Positions 39,487 through 48,240 of a DNA stretch of 64,000 nucleotides are shown one piece after another (position 1 is the first letter of the stretch; every line of letters starts with the position of its first letter). The translations under genes and the position numbers were made by a program. Source of the stretch: Streptomyces brevispora (GTDB lineage Bacteria; Actinomycetota; Actinomycetes; Streptomycetales; Streptomycetaceae); assembly GCF_007829885.1 (NCBI RefSeq), contig NZ_VIWW01000001.1, positions 5,704,001 to 5,768,000 on the forward strand, read 5' to 3'. A model generated the notes under the pieces. That model was not told where the DNA came from. It saw nothing but the letters and a program-made list of their open reading frames with translations, and made no database searches.

Positions 39487-40824
39487 TCAGACGTTCCGGA
39501 AGCGGTTGATGGCGTCGATGTGCTGTTCGCGCAGCTCCTCGTCGCGCACGCCCAGTCCCTCGCGCGGTGCCAGTGCCAGGACGCCGACCTTGCCCTGGTG
39601 CAGGTTGCGGTGCACGTCGTACGCGGCCTGGCCGGTGTCCTCCAGGGAGTAGACCTTCGACAGCGTCGGGTGGATCTTCCCCTTGGCGACCAGGCGGTTG
39701 GCCTCCCACGCCTCGCGGTAGTTGGCGAAGTGCGAGCCCACGATCTTCTTCAGCGACATCCACAGGTAGCGGTTGTCGTACTCGTGGGTGTAGCCCGAGG
39801 TCGAGGCGCAGGTGACGATCGTGCCGCCCTTGCGGGTCACGTACACACTCGCGCCGAACGTCTCGCGGCCCGGGTGCTCGAAGACGATGTCGACGTCCTC
39901 GCCGCCGGTCAGCTCGCGGATGCGCTTGCCGAACCGCTTCCACTCGCGCGGGTCCTGGTTGTGCTCGTCCTTCCAGAACTTGTAGCCCTCGGCGTTGCGG
40001 TCGATGATCGCCTCGGCGCCCATCTTCCGGCAGAGCTCGGCCTTCTGGTCGCTGGAGACGACACAGATCGGGTTGGCGCCGCCGGCCAGCGCGAACTGTG
40101 TCGCGTAGGAGCCGAGCCCGCCGCTGGCGCCCCAGATCAGCACGTTGTCGCCCTGCTTCATGCCCGCGCCGTTGCGCGAGACGAGCTGGCGGTACGCGGT
40201 GGAGTTGACCAGCCCGGGGGCCGCGGCCTCCTCCCAGCTGAGGTGGTCCGGCTTCGGCATCAGCTGGTTCGACTTCACCAGGGCGACCTCGGCCAGCCCG
40301 CCGAAGTTGGTCTCGAAGCCCCAGATCCGCTGCTCGGGGTCGAGCATCGTGTCGTTGTGGCCGTCCGAGGACTCCAGCTCGACCGAAAGGCAGTGCGCGA
40401 CGACCTCGTCCCCGGGCTTCCAGGCGTTGACGCCGGGGCCGGTGCGCAGGACGACGCCGGCCAGGTCGGAGCCGATGACGTGGTACGGCAGGTCGTGGCG
40501 CCTGGTGAGCTCGCTGAGCCTTCCGTAGCGCTCCAGGAAGCCGAAGGTGGACATCGGCTCGAAGATCGAGGTCCAGACGGAGTTGTAGTTCACCGAACTG
40601 GCCATGACGGCGACCAGCGCCTCGCCGGGGCCGAGCTCGGGCACCGGCACCTCGTCGAGGTGCAGCGACTTGCGGGGGTCCTTGTCACGGGTGTCGAGCC
40701 CGGCGAACATCTCCGTCTCGTCCTTGTGCACGGTCACCGCGCGGTACGACTCGGGGATGGACAGTGCCGCGAAGTCCGCGGCCGTGCTGTCCTGCGATTG
40801 GATCGCGTCCAGGATTTCCTTCAC
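39487..40824 (-). CDS. ccr: Crotonyl-CoA carboxylase/reductase
   Basis: Reductive carboxylation of crotonyl-CoA with NADPH and CO2 to ethylmalonyl-CoA, the entry step of the pathway and a source of extender units. 445 residues of the MDR fold: SSVNYNSVWTSIFEP, HVIGSDLAGVVLRTG, a CLSVELESSDGHNDTMLD insertion typical of Ccr, NSTAYRQLV, IWGASGGLGSYATQFALAGG (NADPH site), and DIVFEHPGRETFGASV. GTG 40824 follows GGAGG; the frame further upstream (to 41004) has no support. It is the first gene of a five-gene operon. Confidence 0.95.
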   Translation of the reverse strand: MKEILDAIQSQDSTAADFAALSIPESYRAVTVHKDETEMFAGLDTRDKDPRKSLHLDEVPVPELGPGEALVAVMASSVNYNSVWTSIFEPMSTFGFLERYGRLSELTRRHDLPYHVIGSDLAGVVLRTGPGVNAWKPGDEVVAHCLSVELESSDGHNDTMLDPEQRIWGFETNFGGLAEVALVKSNQLMPKPDHLSWEEAAAPGLVNSTAYRQLVSRNGAGMKQGDNVLIWGASGGLGSYATQFALAGGANPICVVSSDQKAELCRKMGAEAIIDRNAEGYKFWKDEHNQDPREWKRFGKRIRELTGGEDVDIVFEHPGRETFGASVYVTRKGGTIVTCASTSGYTHEYDNRYLWMSLKKIVGSHFANYREAWEANRLVAKGKIHPTLSKVYSLEDTGQAAYDVHRNLHQGKVGVLALAPREGLGVRDEELREQHIDAINRFRNV

Positions 40825-41239
40825 GGTGTGCCTCCGGTGGAGCGGCGTCTGAGGGAACGCTTGAGGGAACGCTTGAGTCCTGCGGGGCAGGGGGAGCGGT
40901 GCTGCGTGGAGGTGTGCCGTCGGTTCGGCTGGTGATGCTTCGGCTGCTTGCTCTGTGGAGCAGAAGAGTTTGCCTGTGACGCAGGCGTCCGGGCGCGCAA
41001 GCACCTGGCTTGCGGGGACAGCCGGCGTACGTGAGGTCTCAGCACGCCGGCCGCCCGGACGACTTCAACGTATGGCACTCCGTGACAGCTGGCAAGGCAC
41101 TGGGTGCCAGCAATTTCCCTCAATTGTCGTCCCGGTGCCACGCATGAGCAACACGAGGGGCGCTTTGGTGTGTTGTGCCCCGTCGTGGGAGGTCACAGGG
41201 CCAGGAAGTCAGGGGGTCGGGCGCTCAGGGGGCCTGCGG
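40825..41239. other. Promoter/leader region of the ccr operon
   Basis: 415 bases without a convincing gene. A candidate minus-strand promoter is TTGCCA (complement of 41090-41095) with 17-bp spacing to TACGTT (complement of 41067-41072), which would give a leader of about 235 bases. A 12-bp sequence is duplicated at 40850-40873 close to the ribosome site. No riboswitch class was recognised. Confidence 0.45.
40850..40873. repeat. 12-bp tandem duplication in the ccr leader
   Basis: TGAGGGAACGCT occurs twice in direct succession, 26 bases upstream of the ccr start codon, so it lies in the untranslated leader. Confidence 0.85.
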
Positions 41240-42049
41240 TCAGGATGTGGGGCGGTAGAGGTACGGGGTCGTCGTGCCCAGGACCGTGAATCCGAGCCGT
41301 TGCAGGATCGGGCGGCTCTGCTCGGTCGCGTCGACCTGGAGATACCGGAAGCCGCGCTCCGCGGCGATCCGTGCCCGGAAGGCGACCAGGGCCCGGTAGA
41401 CGCCCCTGCCGCGCCACTCCTGGACCGTGCCGCCGCCCCACAGCCCGGCGAAGCCGGTGCCCCCGTACAGCTCCATCCGGGCGGAGCTCACCGGCTCGTC
41501 GCCCGCCATGGCCAGCACCCCCACGAAGTGGTCCGGGTCCTCCTTCAGCCGGGCCAGCACCTGGTGCCGCAGCCGCGTCCGGTCCGCGCCGAACGCCTGC
41601 TCATGGGCCAGGGCCATCAGCTCCACATCGGCCTCGTCACGCACCGTGCGCAGCCGGATCCCGTCGGGGAGCACGACCTCGGTGGGCAGGTCCGCGACCG
41701 GCGCGACCAGCAGGGTCTCCGGGTCCTCCGCCTCGAAACCGGCCGCCAGCAGCCGGGCCCCGAGGTCGGCCGGGCGGTCGTGCGCGTACAGCTTCCACTC
41801 GAACTCGTCGTACCCGCGCTCCACGCAGTGCGCCACCTGCGCGGCGATCGCCGCGTCGGCCCGTACGGCGTCCAGGTCCGGGGACGACCAGACGACCCCG
41901 TTCCAGTCGTGGGCCGCGCCGGCCTGCCGTACGACATCGCCGGTGCGCTCGACGCGGACGCCGGGGCCGTCGGGGCGGGCGTGCTCGCGCATCTCCCGGT
42001 CGAAGACGGCCAGCAGGGATTCATGGTTCTGCGGGGGCTGCTCGTTCAT
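41240..42049 (-). CDS. GNAT-family N-acetyltransferase
   Basis: 269 residues with a GNAT domain in the C-terminal half: GIRLRTVRDEADVELM, FVGVLAMAGDEPVSSARM, GLWGGGTVQEWRGRGVYRALVAFR (the acetyl-CoA loop RGRGVYRAL) and LQRLGFTVLGTTTPYLY. The N-terminal 120 residues form a separate, GNAT-like, probably inactive half seen in several actinobacterial two-domain members. The acceptor is unknown. ATG 42049 or GTG 42055 could be the start; neither has a good ribosome site. It lies downstream of the TetR gene and may be cotranscribed with it. Confidence 0.82.
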   Translation of the reverse strand: MNEQPPQNHESLLAVFDREMREHARPDGPGVRVERTGDVVRQAGAAHDWNGVVWSSPDLDAVRADAAIAAQVAHCVERGYDEFEWKLYAHDRPADLGARLLAAGFEAEDPETLLVAPVADLPTEVVLPDGIRLRTVRDEADVELMALAHEQAFGADRTRLRHQVLARLKEDPDHFVGVLAMAGDEPVSSARMELYGGTGFAGLWGGGTVQEWRGRGVYRALVAFRARIAAERGFRYLQVDATEQSRPILQRLGFTVLGTTTPYLYRPTS

Positions 42050-42126
42050 CGGCACACCACAGCAGCAGGCCGCGGCGACGGCAACCGGGTTTTCCGCCCC
42101 CGGCGCGCGCGGGCGTGCCGGGCGGC

Positions 42127-42942
42127 TCAGCGCTCCTTGAGCGCCTGCTGGATCGTACGCATCACTTCGTCCAGCGGCGCGTCCGTGCGCGCCACGGCGA
42201 CCAGCACCTCGCCCTCCGAGCTCACCGAGGCGGCCGGCGGCTTCGCCGGCTCGCTGCCGACGATCCGGCCCGCGCCGATCCCGGTGCCGAAGGTGTCGCG
42301 GACGATGGCGAACGCGTGGTCCAGCTGCGCCTCCACATCGCCCTGGCCGTCCGCCCGCAGCCAGCGGCGCAGCACATGGTTGTGCGCGGTGACCACGGCG
42401 GACGCCGCCACCTCCGCCAGCAGCGGGTCGTCATTGCCGACATGGTGGTCGCGCTCGTCGAAGTGGCCCAGCAGATAGCGGGTGAACAGCCGCTCGTAGC
42501 GGGCCACCGAGGCGATCTCGGCCTCCCGCAGGGTGGGCACCTCGCGGGTCAGCTTGTAGCGGGCCACGGAGACCGCGGGCTTCGCCGCGTACATCTTCAT
42601 GACTTCCTTGATGCCCCGGCAGACCGTGTCGAGCGGGTGCTCGTGCGCCGGTGCGGCGTTCAGGACCGCCTCGGCGCGTACGAGGGTGTCGTCGTGGTCC
42701 GGGAAGATGGCCTCTTCCTTGGAGCGGAAGTGCCGGAAGAACGTCCGCCGGGCGACGCCCGCGGCGCCCGCGATCTCGTCGACCGTCGTCGCCTCGTACC
42801 CCTTGGTGGCGAAGAGTTCCATCGCCGCCGCGGCCAGTTCACGGCGCATTTTCAGCCGTTGTGCGGCGGCACGTGTGCCCGCGGCACTTTCCGGGGCGTC
42901 GGGCGCGGCGGACACACGGGGGGACCTGGCGGGCTGGGACAT
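42127..42942 (-). CDS. TetR-family transcriptional regulator
   Basis: 271 residues. The helix-turn-helix (about 30-78) reads RRELAAAAMELFATKGYEATTVDEIAGAAGVARRTFFRHFRSKEEAIF, with the FFRHF recognition end characteristic of the family. The remaining part is a ligand-binding helical domain and a loosely conserved tail of about 50 residues. Its neighbours (ethylmalonyl-CoA operon on one side, 3-hydroxybutyryl-CoA dehydrogenase on the other) suggest control of acyl-CoA metabolism; this is inference. ATG 42942 is adopted; an ATG six codons upstream (42960) is equally possible. Confidence 0.88.
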   Translation of the reverse strand: MSQPARSPRVSAAPDAPESAAGTRAAAQRLKMRRELAAAAMELFATKGYEATTVDEIAGAAGVARRTFFRHFRSKEEAIFPDHDDTLVRAEAVLNAAPAHEHPLDTVCRGIKEVMKMYAAKPAVSVARYKLTREVPTLREAEIASVARYERLFTRYLLGHFDERDHHVGNDDPLLAEVAASAVVTAHNHVLRRWLRADGQGDVEAQLDHAFAIVRDTFGTGIGAGRIVGSEPAKPPAASVSSEGEVLVAVARTDAPLDEVMRTIQQALKER

Positions 42943-43033
42943 GGTGTGAACGTACTGCATCGGTGCAGGAGAGTGCGCCTGTGGGGGCGGGCCGCCCGCA
43001 GGACCGAGCAGCCCGCCCCAACCGGCTCCCGTC

Positions 43034-44815
43034 TCAGCGGCGGGCATATTCGCGGAAGCCGCGCCCCGTCTTGCGGCCGAGGCAGCCGGCGGCCACCAGG
43101 TGCTCCAGGAGCGGGGCCGGGGCGAGGCCCGGATCGCGGAACTCGCTGTGCAGCACCTTCTCGATGGCGAGGGAGACATCGAGGCCCACGACGTCCAGGA
43201 GCTCGAAGGGGCCCATCGGATAACCGCCGCCCAGCTTCATCGCGGCGTCGATGTCGTCCAGGGTCGCGTAGTGCTCCTCGACCATCTTGATCGCGTTGTT
43301 GAGGTACGGGAACAGCAGCGCGTTCACGATGAACCCGGCCCGGTCCCCGCAGTCCACCGGGTGCTTGCGCACCTTCACGCAGACCTCGCGGACCGTGGCG
43401 TGCACCTCGTCCGCGGTGAGCACCGTACGGACCACCTCGACCAGCTTCATCGCGGGCGCCGGGTTGAAGAAGTGCATCCCGACGACGTCCTCCGGCCGTG
43501 CGGTGGCCCGGGCGATCGCCACCACCGGCAGTGAGGACGTGGTGGTGGCGAGCACCGCGCCCGGCCTGCACACCTTGTCCAGGGTGGCGAACAGCTGCTG
43601 CTTGACCAGCAGGTCCTCGGCCACGGCCTCGACGGCGAGGTCGACCTCGGCGAAGGAGTCCAGCGATCCCGACGCGGTGATCCGGGCCAGGGTCTCGTCC
43701 CGCGCCCCGGCCGTCAGCCGCCCCTTGGTGACAGACCGCTCCAGCGACTTCGCGATCCGGCCCTTCGCGGTGTCCGCCTTCTCCTGGCTCCGCGCGGCGA
43801 GCACCACGTCGTAACCGGCCTTCGCGAAGACCTCGGCGATCCCCGAAGCCATCGTCCCGGATCCCGCGACCCCCACCGAACGCACGGTGCGCCCGGCCCC
43901 CGCCCCGGCGTCCTGCGCGGGCGTCAGCGCGTCCGGCACCACGTTCGGGCTGCCCGGCTCCGCGTACGTGTAGAAACCCCGGCCCGTCTTGCGGCCGGTC
44001 AGCCCGGCCGCGCTGAGCTGGCCGAGAACGGGCGCGGGGGCGTGCAGCCGGTCGTGCGACGCGCGGTACATCGCCTCCAGGACGGTACGGGCGGTGTCGA
44101 TGCCGATCAGGTCCAGCAGGGCGAGCGGACCCATCGGCAGGCCGCAGCCCAGCTTCATCGCCGCGTCGATGTCCTCACGGGAGGCGTAGTTCGCCTCGTA
44201 CATCGCCGCGGCCTGGTTGAGGTAGCCGAACAGCAGCCCGTCGGCCACGAACCCCGGGCGGTCACCGACCGCGACCGGCTCCTTGCCCAGCTGGCGGGCG
44301 AGCTCCGTGACCGCCGCGACGGCCGGCGGCGCGGTGAGCACGGATGAGACCACCTCGACCAGCTTCATCACGGGCGCGGGGTTGAAGAAATGCAGGCCGA
44401 GCACGCGCTCCGGGTGCCGGGACTCGGCGGCCAGCCGGGTCACCGACAGGGCGTTGGTGCCCGTCGCGAGGATCGCGGTGGGGGAGACGACCGCGTCTAG
44501 CTCCCGGAAGACCTGCTGCTTGATCTCGTACGTCTCGGGCACGACCTCGATGACCAGCTCCGCGTCGGCGGCGGCCTGGAGGTCGGAGAAGGTACGGAAC
44601 CGGGCGAGGACGTTCCGCCGCTCCTCCTCGGTGATCCGCTCGCGCCGCACGGCGCGTGCGGTGGAGGCCTCCAGGGCGGCGACGGCCTGGCGGGCGGCCG
44701 CGTCGTCGATGTCGATTCCGATGACCTCGCGGCCGGAGCGGGCGAGGACCTCGGCGATGCCGGTGCCCATCGTGCCGAGGCCGACGACGGCGATGGTGCT
44801 GAGCGGGATGTCCAT
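43034..44815 (-). CDS. Tandem-fused 3-hydroxyacyl-CoA (3-hydroxybutyryl-CoA) dehydrogenase
   Basis: 593 residues containing two complete copies of a 3-hydroxybutyryl-CoA dehydrogenase. Copy 1 (about 5-290): VVGLGTMGTGIAEV NAD motif, GTNALSVTRLA, HFFNPAPVMKLVEVV (catalytic His) and PMGPLALLDLIG. Copy 2 (about 310-593): VAGSGTMASGIAEV, TTTSSLPVVAIA, HFFNPAPAMKLVEVV and PMGPFELLDVVG. Both keep the NAD loop and catalytic His-Glu region. It would interconvert acetoacetyl-CoA and 3-hydroxybutyryl-CoA, feeding crotonyl-CoA to Ccr. ATG 44815 follows GGAG. Confidence 0.93.
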   Translation of the reverse strand: MDIPLSTIAVVGLGTMGTGIAEVLARSGREVIGIDIDDAAARQAVAALEASTARAVRRERITEEERRNVLARFRTFSDLQAAADAELVIEVVPETYEIKQQVFRELDAVVSPTAILATGTNALSVTRLAAESRHPERVLGLHFFNPAPVMKLVEVVSSVLTAPPAVAAVTELARQLGKEPVAVGDRPGFVADGLLFGYLNQAAAMYEANYASREDIDAAMKLGCGLPMGPLALLDLIGIDTARTVLEAMYRASHDRLHAPAPVLGQLSAAGLTGRKTGRGFYTYAEPGSPNVVPDALTPAQDAGAGAGRTVRSVGVAGSGTMASGIAEVFAKAGYDVVLAARSQEKADTAKGRIAKSLERSVTKGRLTAGARDETLARITASGSLDSFAEVDLAVEAVAEDLLVKQQLFATLDKVCRPGAVLATTTSSLPVVAIARATARPEDVVGMHFFNPAPAMKLVEVVRTVLTADEVHATVREVCVKVRKHPVDCGDRAGFIVNALLFPYLNNAIKMVEEHYATLDDIDAAMKLGGGYPMGPFELLDVVGLDVSLAIEKVLHSEFRDPGLAPAPLLEHLVAAGCLGRKTGRGFREYARR

Positions 44816-45184
44816 CACGGGACTCCAGGGATGAGTGACGGCTGAGGGACGCACGGTGCGTGGCCGATGAGAGAGGGCCGGGGGCCCTGCCGGTGCACGG
44901 CGTGCGGAGTTGGCTGTCGTGGTGCTCGCGTCCGGGCGCGAGGGGCACGCCGGGACCGGGAAGGGACGGCGGACTCTGTCCCGGAGTCACGCCTCACAAA
45001 GCTGCCGAACCGACATGCACTCCGGGTGGCTGCGTCACCAGGCCACCGGAGCCGGCGGGGGAGTGTCCCGCTCACCTGAGGTTAACCGGCGAGTAACGAG
45101 CGCGCCAGCCCTGGACAGTTGTGCGCCCCCTCACATTCGCCGCACCTTTCGGCACGCTGTGTGTCCACCGATACGCTGACAGTC
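44816..45184. other. Divergent intergenic region
   Basis: 369 bases between the dehydrogenase and the HEAT-repeat gene. Open frames on the plus strand (44860-45179) have poor codon bias. Just before the HEAT gene, TACGCT at 45172-45177 sits seven bases from the ATG, which would give a leaderless message. Nothing else was recognised. Confidence 0.45.
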
Positions 45185-45757
45185 ATGGACGAGGAGCTGC
45201 GGTCGCTGACGCACCGGCTGGCCGACGAGGCGGGGGAGTCGGCGGCATACCGCCGGCTGCTCGCCACCGATGACGACGAGGAACTGGCGCGGGTGCTCAT
45301 CGAGCGCGAACGCCCGCTGTGGGCCCGCGAGATCGCGGCGTTCCGGCTGGGGTGCGGCGGAGACCGGCGGGCCTTCGAGCCCCTGGTGCTGCTGCTCAAC
45401 CACCGCGACCCGGAACGCTGCGCAGGCGCCGCCCACGCCCTGGCCCGCCTCGGCGACCCGCGCACCCCCCGCGCCGCCGCCGCGCTCGCCACCAACTCCC
45501 TGCGCACGGCCTACGCGCTGTACCCGGTCCTTCTGCTCGGTGAACTGCGCGCCCCGGAGTCCGTGCCGGCCCTGATGAGCACCCTGCGCAGGCTGCTCGG
45601 CCCGGACGAACCGCACTGGCGGGTGGCGCTCGCCTGCGTCGAGGGGCTGGGCCGGCTCGGAGACCCACAGGCCCGTCCGGTGCTGGAGGCGGCCCTGCCG
45701 CACCCACGGCTGGGCGGCGCGGCGGGGGAGGCGCTCAGTCGGCTGCCGGTGGCGTGA
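45185..45757 (+). CDS. HEAT-repeat protein
   Basis: A 190-residue all-helical protein with about four HEAT/PBS-lyase-type repeats. Examples are FRLGCGGDRRAFEPLVLLLNHRDPERCAGAA, ALARLGDPRTPRAAAAL and GLGRLGDPQARPVLEAAL; the recurring xLGDPRAxPxLxxAL pattern is evident. Such proteins act as protein-binding scaffolds; no catalytic residues are expected. ATG 45185 is the only start that begins at the fold, probably leaderless. It is convergent with a GNAT gene across a 27-bp repeat array. Confidence 0.82.
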   Translation: MDEELRSLTHRLADEAGESAAYRRLLATDDDEELARVLIERERPLWAREIAAFRLGCGGDRRAFEPLVLLLNHRDPERCAGAAHALARLGDPRTPRAAAALATNSLRTAYALYPVLLLGELRAPESVPALMSTLRRLLGPDEPHWRVALACVEGLGRLGDPQARPVLEAALPHPRLGGAAGEALSRLPVA

Positions 45758-45767
45758 GGGGGCGTGC

Positions 45768-45909
45768 GGTCGGCCCAGAGCGGCCCCCCGAGGCGTGGTC
45801 AGCCCACCGCGGGCCCCATGTGCGGTCAGCGCGCCGAGGGCCCCAGGTGCGGTCAGCCCACCGCGGTCCCCGAGGTGTGTGTGGTCAGCGTGCCGCGGGC
45901 CCCCCGAGC
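45768..45909. repeat. 27-bp minisatellite, five imperfect copies
   Basis: Units start at 45768, 45797, 45824, 45851 and 45883, with consensus GGTCAGCCCACCGCGGGCCCCANGTGC; two units have extra bases. The array fills the gap between the convergent HEAT and GNAT genes, and the GGTCAGC of the last unit supplies the GNAT stop codon (TGA on the minus strand). Confidence 0.88.
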
Positions 45910-46448
45910 GAGCGCACGTAGCGCACCTCGGGCACCGGCATACCGTCCATCTCGAAGGGTTCCTCGGCGCCGTCCGGGCGGAATCCCGCGCGTGCGTAGA
46001 AGCGGCGGGCCGACGCGTTCTCCTTGAGCACCCAGAGGGCGAGGTCCGGGTGACCCGCCGCGGCGGCGCGCGCCAGCACCTCGGCCATCAGGGCCCGGCC
46101 CACCCCTGTCCCCGTCCGCTCCGGCAGCACATAGATCGCGTACAGCTCACCGCGCGCGAGTCGCCTGCCGTTTTCGCGGTACGGCCCGTACGCCGCCCAG
46201 CCGATGACGCCGAGACCCGCCCGCTCGGCCACCACGTTGACGACCTCGTTGCCCTCGGCGAAGAAGCCGCGCCGCCGCTCCGCGTCCTCGGCGATGTCCA
46301 TCGCGTCCAGGTGCGCCTGCGGCATGAGCCCGGTGTACGCGCTCTGCCAGCCACGCACCCGGACCGCCGCCACCGCCTCGCAGTCGTCGATGGTCATGTC
46401 CCGGACCAGGAGTTCGGGGGCGTGCGCCTGAGCGGGTCGTGTGGTCAC
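45885..46448 (-). CDS. GNAT-family N-acetyltransferase
   Basis: 187 residues, single GNAT domain: VRDMTIDDCEAVAAVRVRGWQSAYTGLMP, then IGWAAYGPYR, ELYAIYVLPERTGTGVGRALM (acetyl-CoA loop) and ALWVLKENASARRFYARAGF. This is the RimI-like subgroup with the ALWVLxxNxxARRFYxxxGF motif. The acceptor is unknown. GTG 46448 is adopted because homology-like sequence begins shortly after it; ATG 46397 would cut into the first strand. The stop codon lies inside the minisatellite. The gene follows the S33 peptidase gene by 47 bp. Confidence 0.87.
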   Translation of the reverse strand: MTTRPAQAHAPELLVRDMTIDDCEAVAAVRVRGWQSAYTGLMPQAHLDAMDIAEDAERRRGFFAEGNEVVNVVAERAGLGVIGWAAYGPYRENGRRLARGELYAIYVLPERTGTGVGRALMAEVLARAAAAGHPDLALWVLKENASARRFYARAGFRPDGAEEPFEMDGMPVPEVRYVRSLGGPAAR

Positions 46449-46495
46449 CCGCTCATCTTCGCGCACGCCCCCGAAGAGAACGCGATCCCTGCCCG

Positions 46496-48088
46496 TCAGT
46501 TCCGGAAGCCGAGCATTCCATGCAGCGCGCTGCCCCGGCTCTCCGCGCCCGTACGGGACGCCGCCTTCCCGGCCTTGCCGGTCGCGGGCTTCGGGTCCGG
46601 CGTCTTCGCGCAGACCGCGTCCACGTCCGCACCCTTCCCGCGCGGCACGGTGCCCTTGGCGAGATAGTCCGTCAGGAACTTGTCCAGGCAGGCGTTGCCG
46701 CCCAGCGTGACGCCGTGATTGCCGCCGCCCTGTTCGACGACCAGGCTGGAACCGCGGAGTTCGCGGTGTAGCGTGACCCCTCCTTCGTACGGTGTGGCCC
46801 CGTCGTCCGTGGCCTGGAAGAGCAGCACCGGCGGCAGGCCGTGGTTGGCGACCCGGACCGGATTCAGCGGCTCCACCGGCCAGTCGGCGCACGGCGCGTT
46901 GTACCAGGTGTTGCTCCAGGCCATGAGGGGAGCCTTGTCGTGCACCCTCCAGGCGTCGCTGCGCCAGACGTTCCAGTCGCGCGGCCACTGGGCGTCCCGG
47001 CACTGCACGGCCGTGTAGACCGAGTAACCGTTGTCGCCCTCCGCGTCGACGGCGCCGAACCGCTCGTACGCCTTGACCAGCGCCTTCTCGTCCTTGTGGT
47101 TCACATAACCGGCGAACGCCTCGGCCAGGACCGGCCAGTAGCCGTTGTAGTAGCCGCCCGGCAGGAACGTGTCGTCCAGTTCGCTCGCGCCGACCTTCTT
47201 GCCCGCGGGATGCTTCCTGACCGCGTCACGCATCCGGTACCAGGCCGCCTCGACCTTCGCCGGATCGCTGCCCAGTCCGTACGTGCCGTGGTACTTCGCG
47301 ACCCAGGCGGCGAACGCCTTGTGACGGGTGTCGAACGCGTAGTCCTGGCTGATGTTGTCGTCGTACCAGATGCCGGTCGGGTCGACGTTGGAGTCGAGGA
47401 CGAGGCGCCGGACGCGGTCCGGGAACAGCTTGGCGTACACCGAGCCCAGATAGGTGCCGTAGGAGTACCCCAGGTAGTTGAGCTTCGGTGCGCCGGCCGC
47501 CCGGCGGATCACATCAAGGTCCTTGGCCGCGCTGACCGTGTCCATGTACGGCAGCAGATCCGGGTACTTCCTGCCGCAGGCGGCCGCGAAGGACCGGGCG
47601 CGGTTCCGGTTGACCTGCTCGTCCCGGAGGGAGCGCGGCACCGAATCGGGCCGTACCGGAGCGGAGTACTTCGGCACGCAGTCCAGTGCCGGCCGGCTCT
47701 TGCCCACGCCGCGCGGGTCGAAGCCGATCACGTCGTACTGTGCGGCCACAGTCTTCGGCAGCGAGGCGGCGACGAAACCGGCCATCGACAGCCCGCTGCC
47801 ACCGGGACCGCCCGGATTGACCAGCAGCGGGCCCTGGAACGTCTTCGAGGTGTGCGGCACCCGGGTCAGGGCGAGGCTGATCTCACGGCCTGACGGGTTG
47901 TCATGGTCGAGCGGCGTACGCACCGACGAGCACTGGAGCGTCGGGGACGACTTGGTGGCGCAGTCGGTCCACTTCAGCGATACGGCGCGCTGCGCGCCGG
48001 TGTCGGCGGTCGCCGGGGACGGCGCGGCGGTCACCAGACCGGCGACCGTCGCCCCGACGGCGAACAGAATGCCTGAACGTTTCGTCAT
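46496..48088 (-). CDS. Secreted S33-family tripeptidyl aminopeptidase (alpha/beta hydrolase)
   Basis: 530 residues. The signal peptide (about 1-29) ends at ATA. The alpha/beta-hydrolase fold includes LLVNPGGPGGSG (oxyanion region), DVIGFDPRGVGKS, and the nucleophile elbow LGYSYGTYLG. An Asp in LFQATDDGATPYEG and a His in GGGNHGVTLGG complete the triad. The C-terminal TAP-like domain and conserved cysteines are typical of Streptomyces Slp/Tap aminopeptidases that trim propeptides or peptides outside the cell. The last 40 residues form a Lys/Ala-rich tail. The ATG overlaps a CATATG; the ribosome site is GGAGGCC. Confidence 0.92.
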   Translation of the reverse strand: MTKRSGILFAVGATVAGLVTAAPSPATADTGAQRAVSLKWTDCATKSSPTLQCSSVRTPLDHDNPSGREISLALTRVPHTSKTFQGPLLVNPGGPGGSGLSMAGFVAASLPKTVAAQYDVIGFDPRGVGKSRPALDCVPKYSAPVRPDSVPRSLRDEQVNRNRARSFAAACGRKYPDLLPYMDTVSAAKDLDVIRRAAGAPKLNYLGYSYGTYLGSVYAKLFPDRVRRLVLDSNVDPTGIWYDDNISQDYAFDTRHKAFAAWVAKYHGTYGLGSDPAKVEAAWYRMRDAVRKHPAGKKVGASELDDTFLPGGYYNGYWPVLAEAFAGYVNHKDEKALVKAYERFGAVDAEGDNGYSVYTAVQCRDAQWPRDWNVWRSDAWRVHDKAPLMAWSNTWYNAPCADWPVEPLNPVRVANHGLPPVLLFQATDDGATPYEGGVTLHRELRGSSLVVEQGGGNHGVTLGGNACLDKFLTDYLAKGTVPRGKGADVDAVCAKTPDPKPATGKAGKAASRTGAESRGSALHGMLGFRN

Positions 48089-48240
48089 ATGGCCTCCCGT
48101 GGTGGGGGGAACGCGGCTGCGCGTGGCGGCAGCCCCCGCCGCATGCTCCCCGCATTCGGAGCCGGAAGGACCTGTTCTGCCAAGAGATGACCCGTTTGCC
48201 CCTGCGGGGTGCCGGGCGCGCCGGTTCCGCGGCGGCCCGG

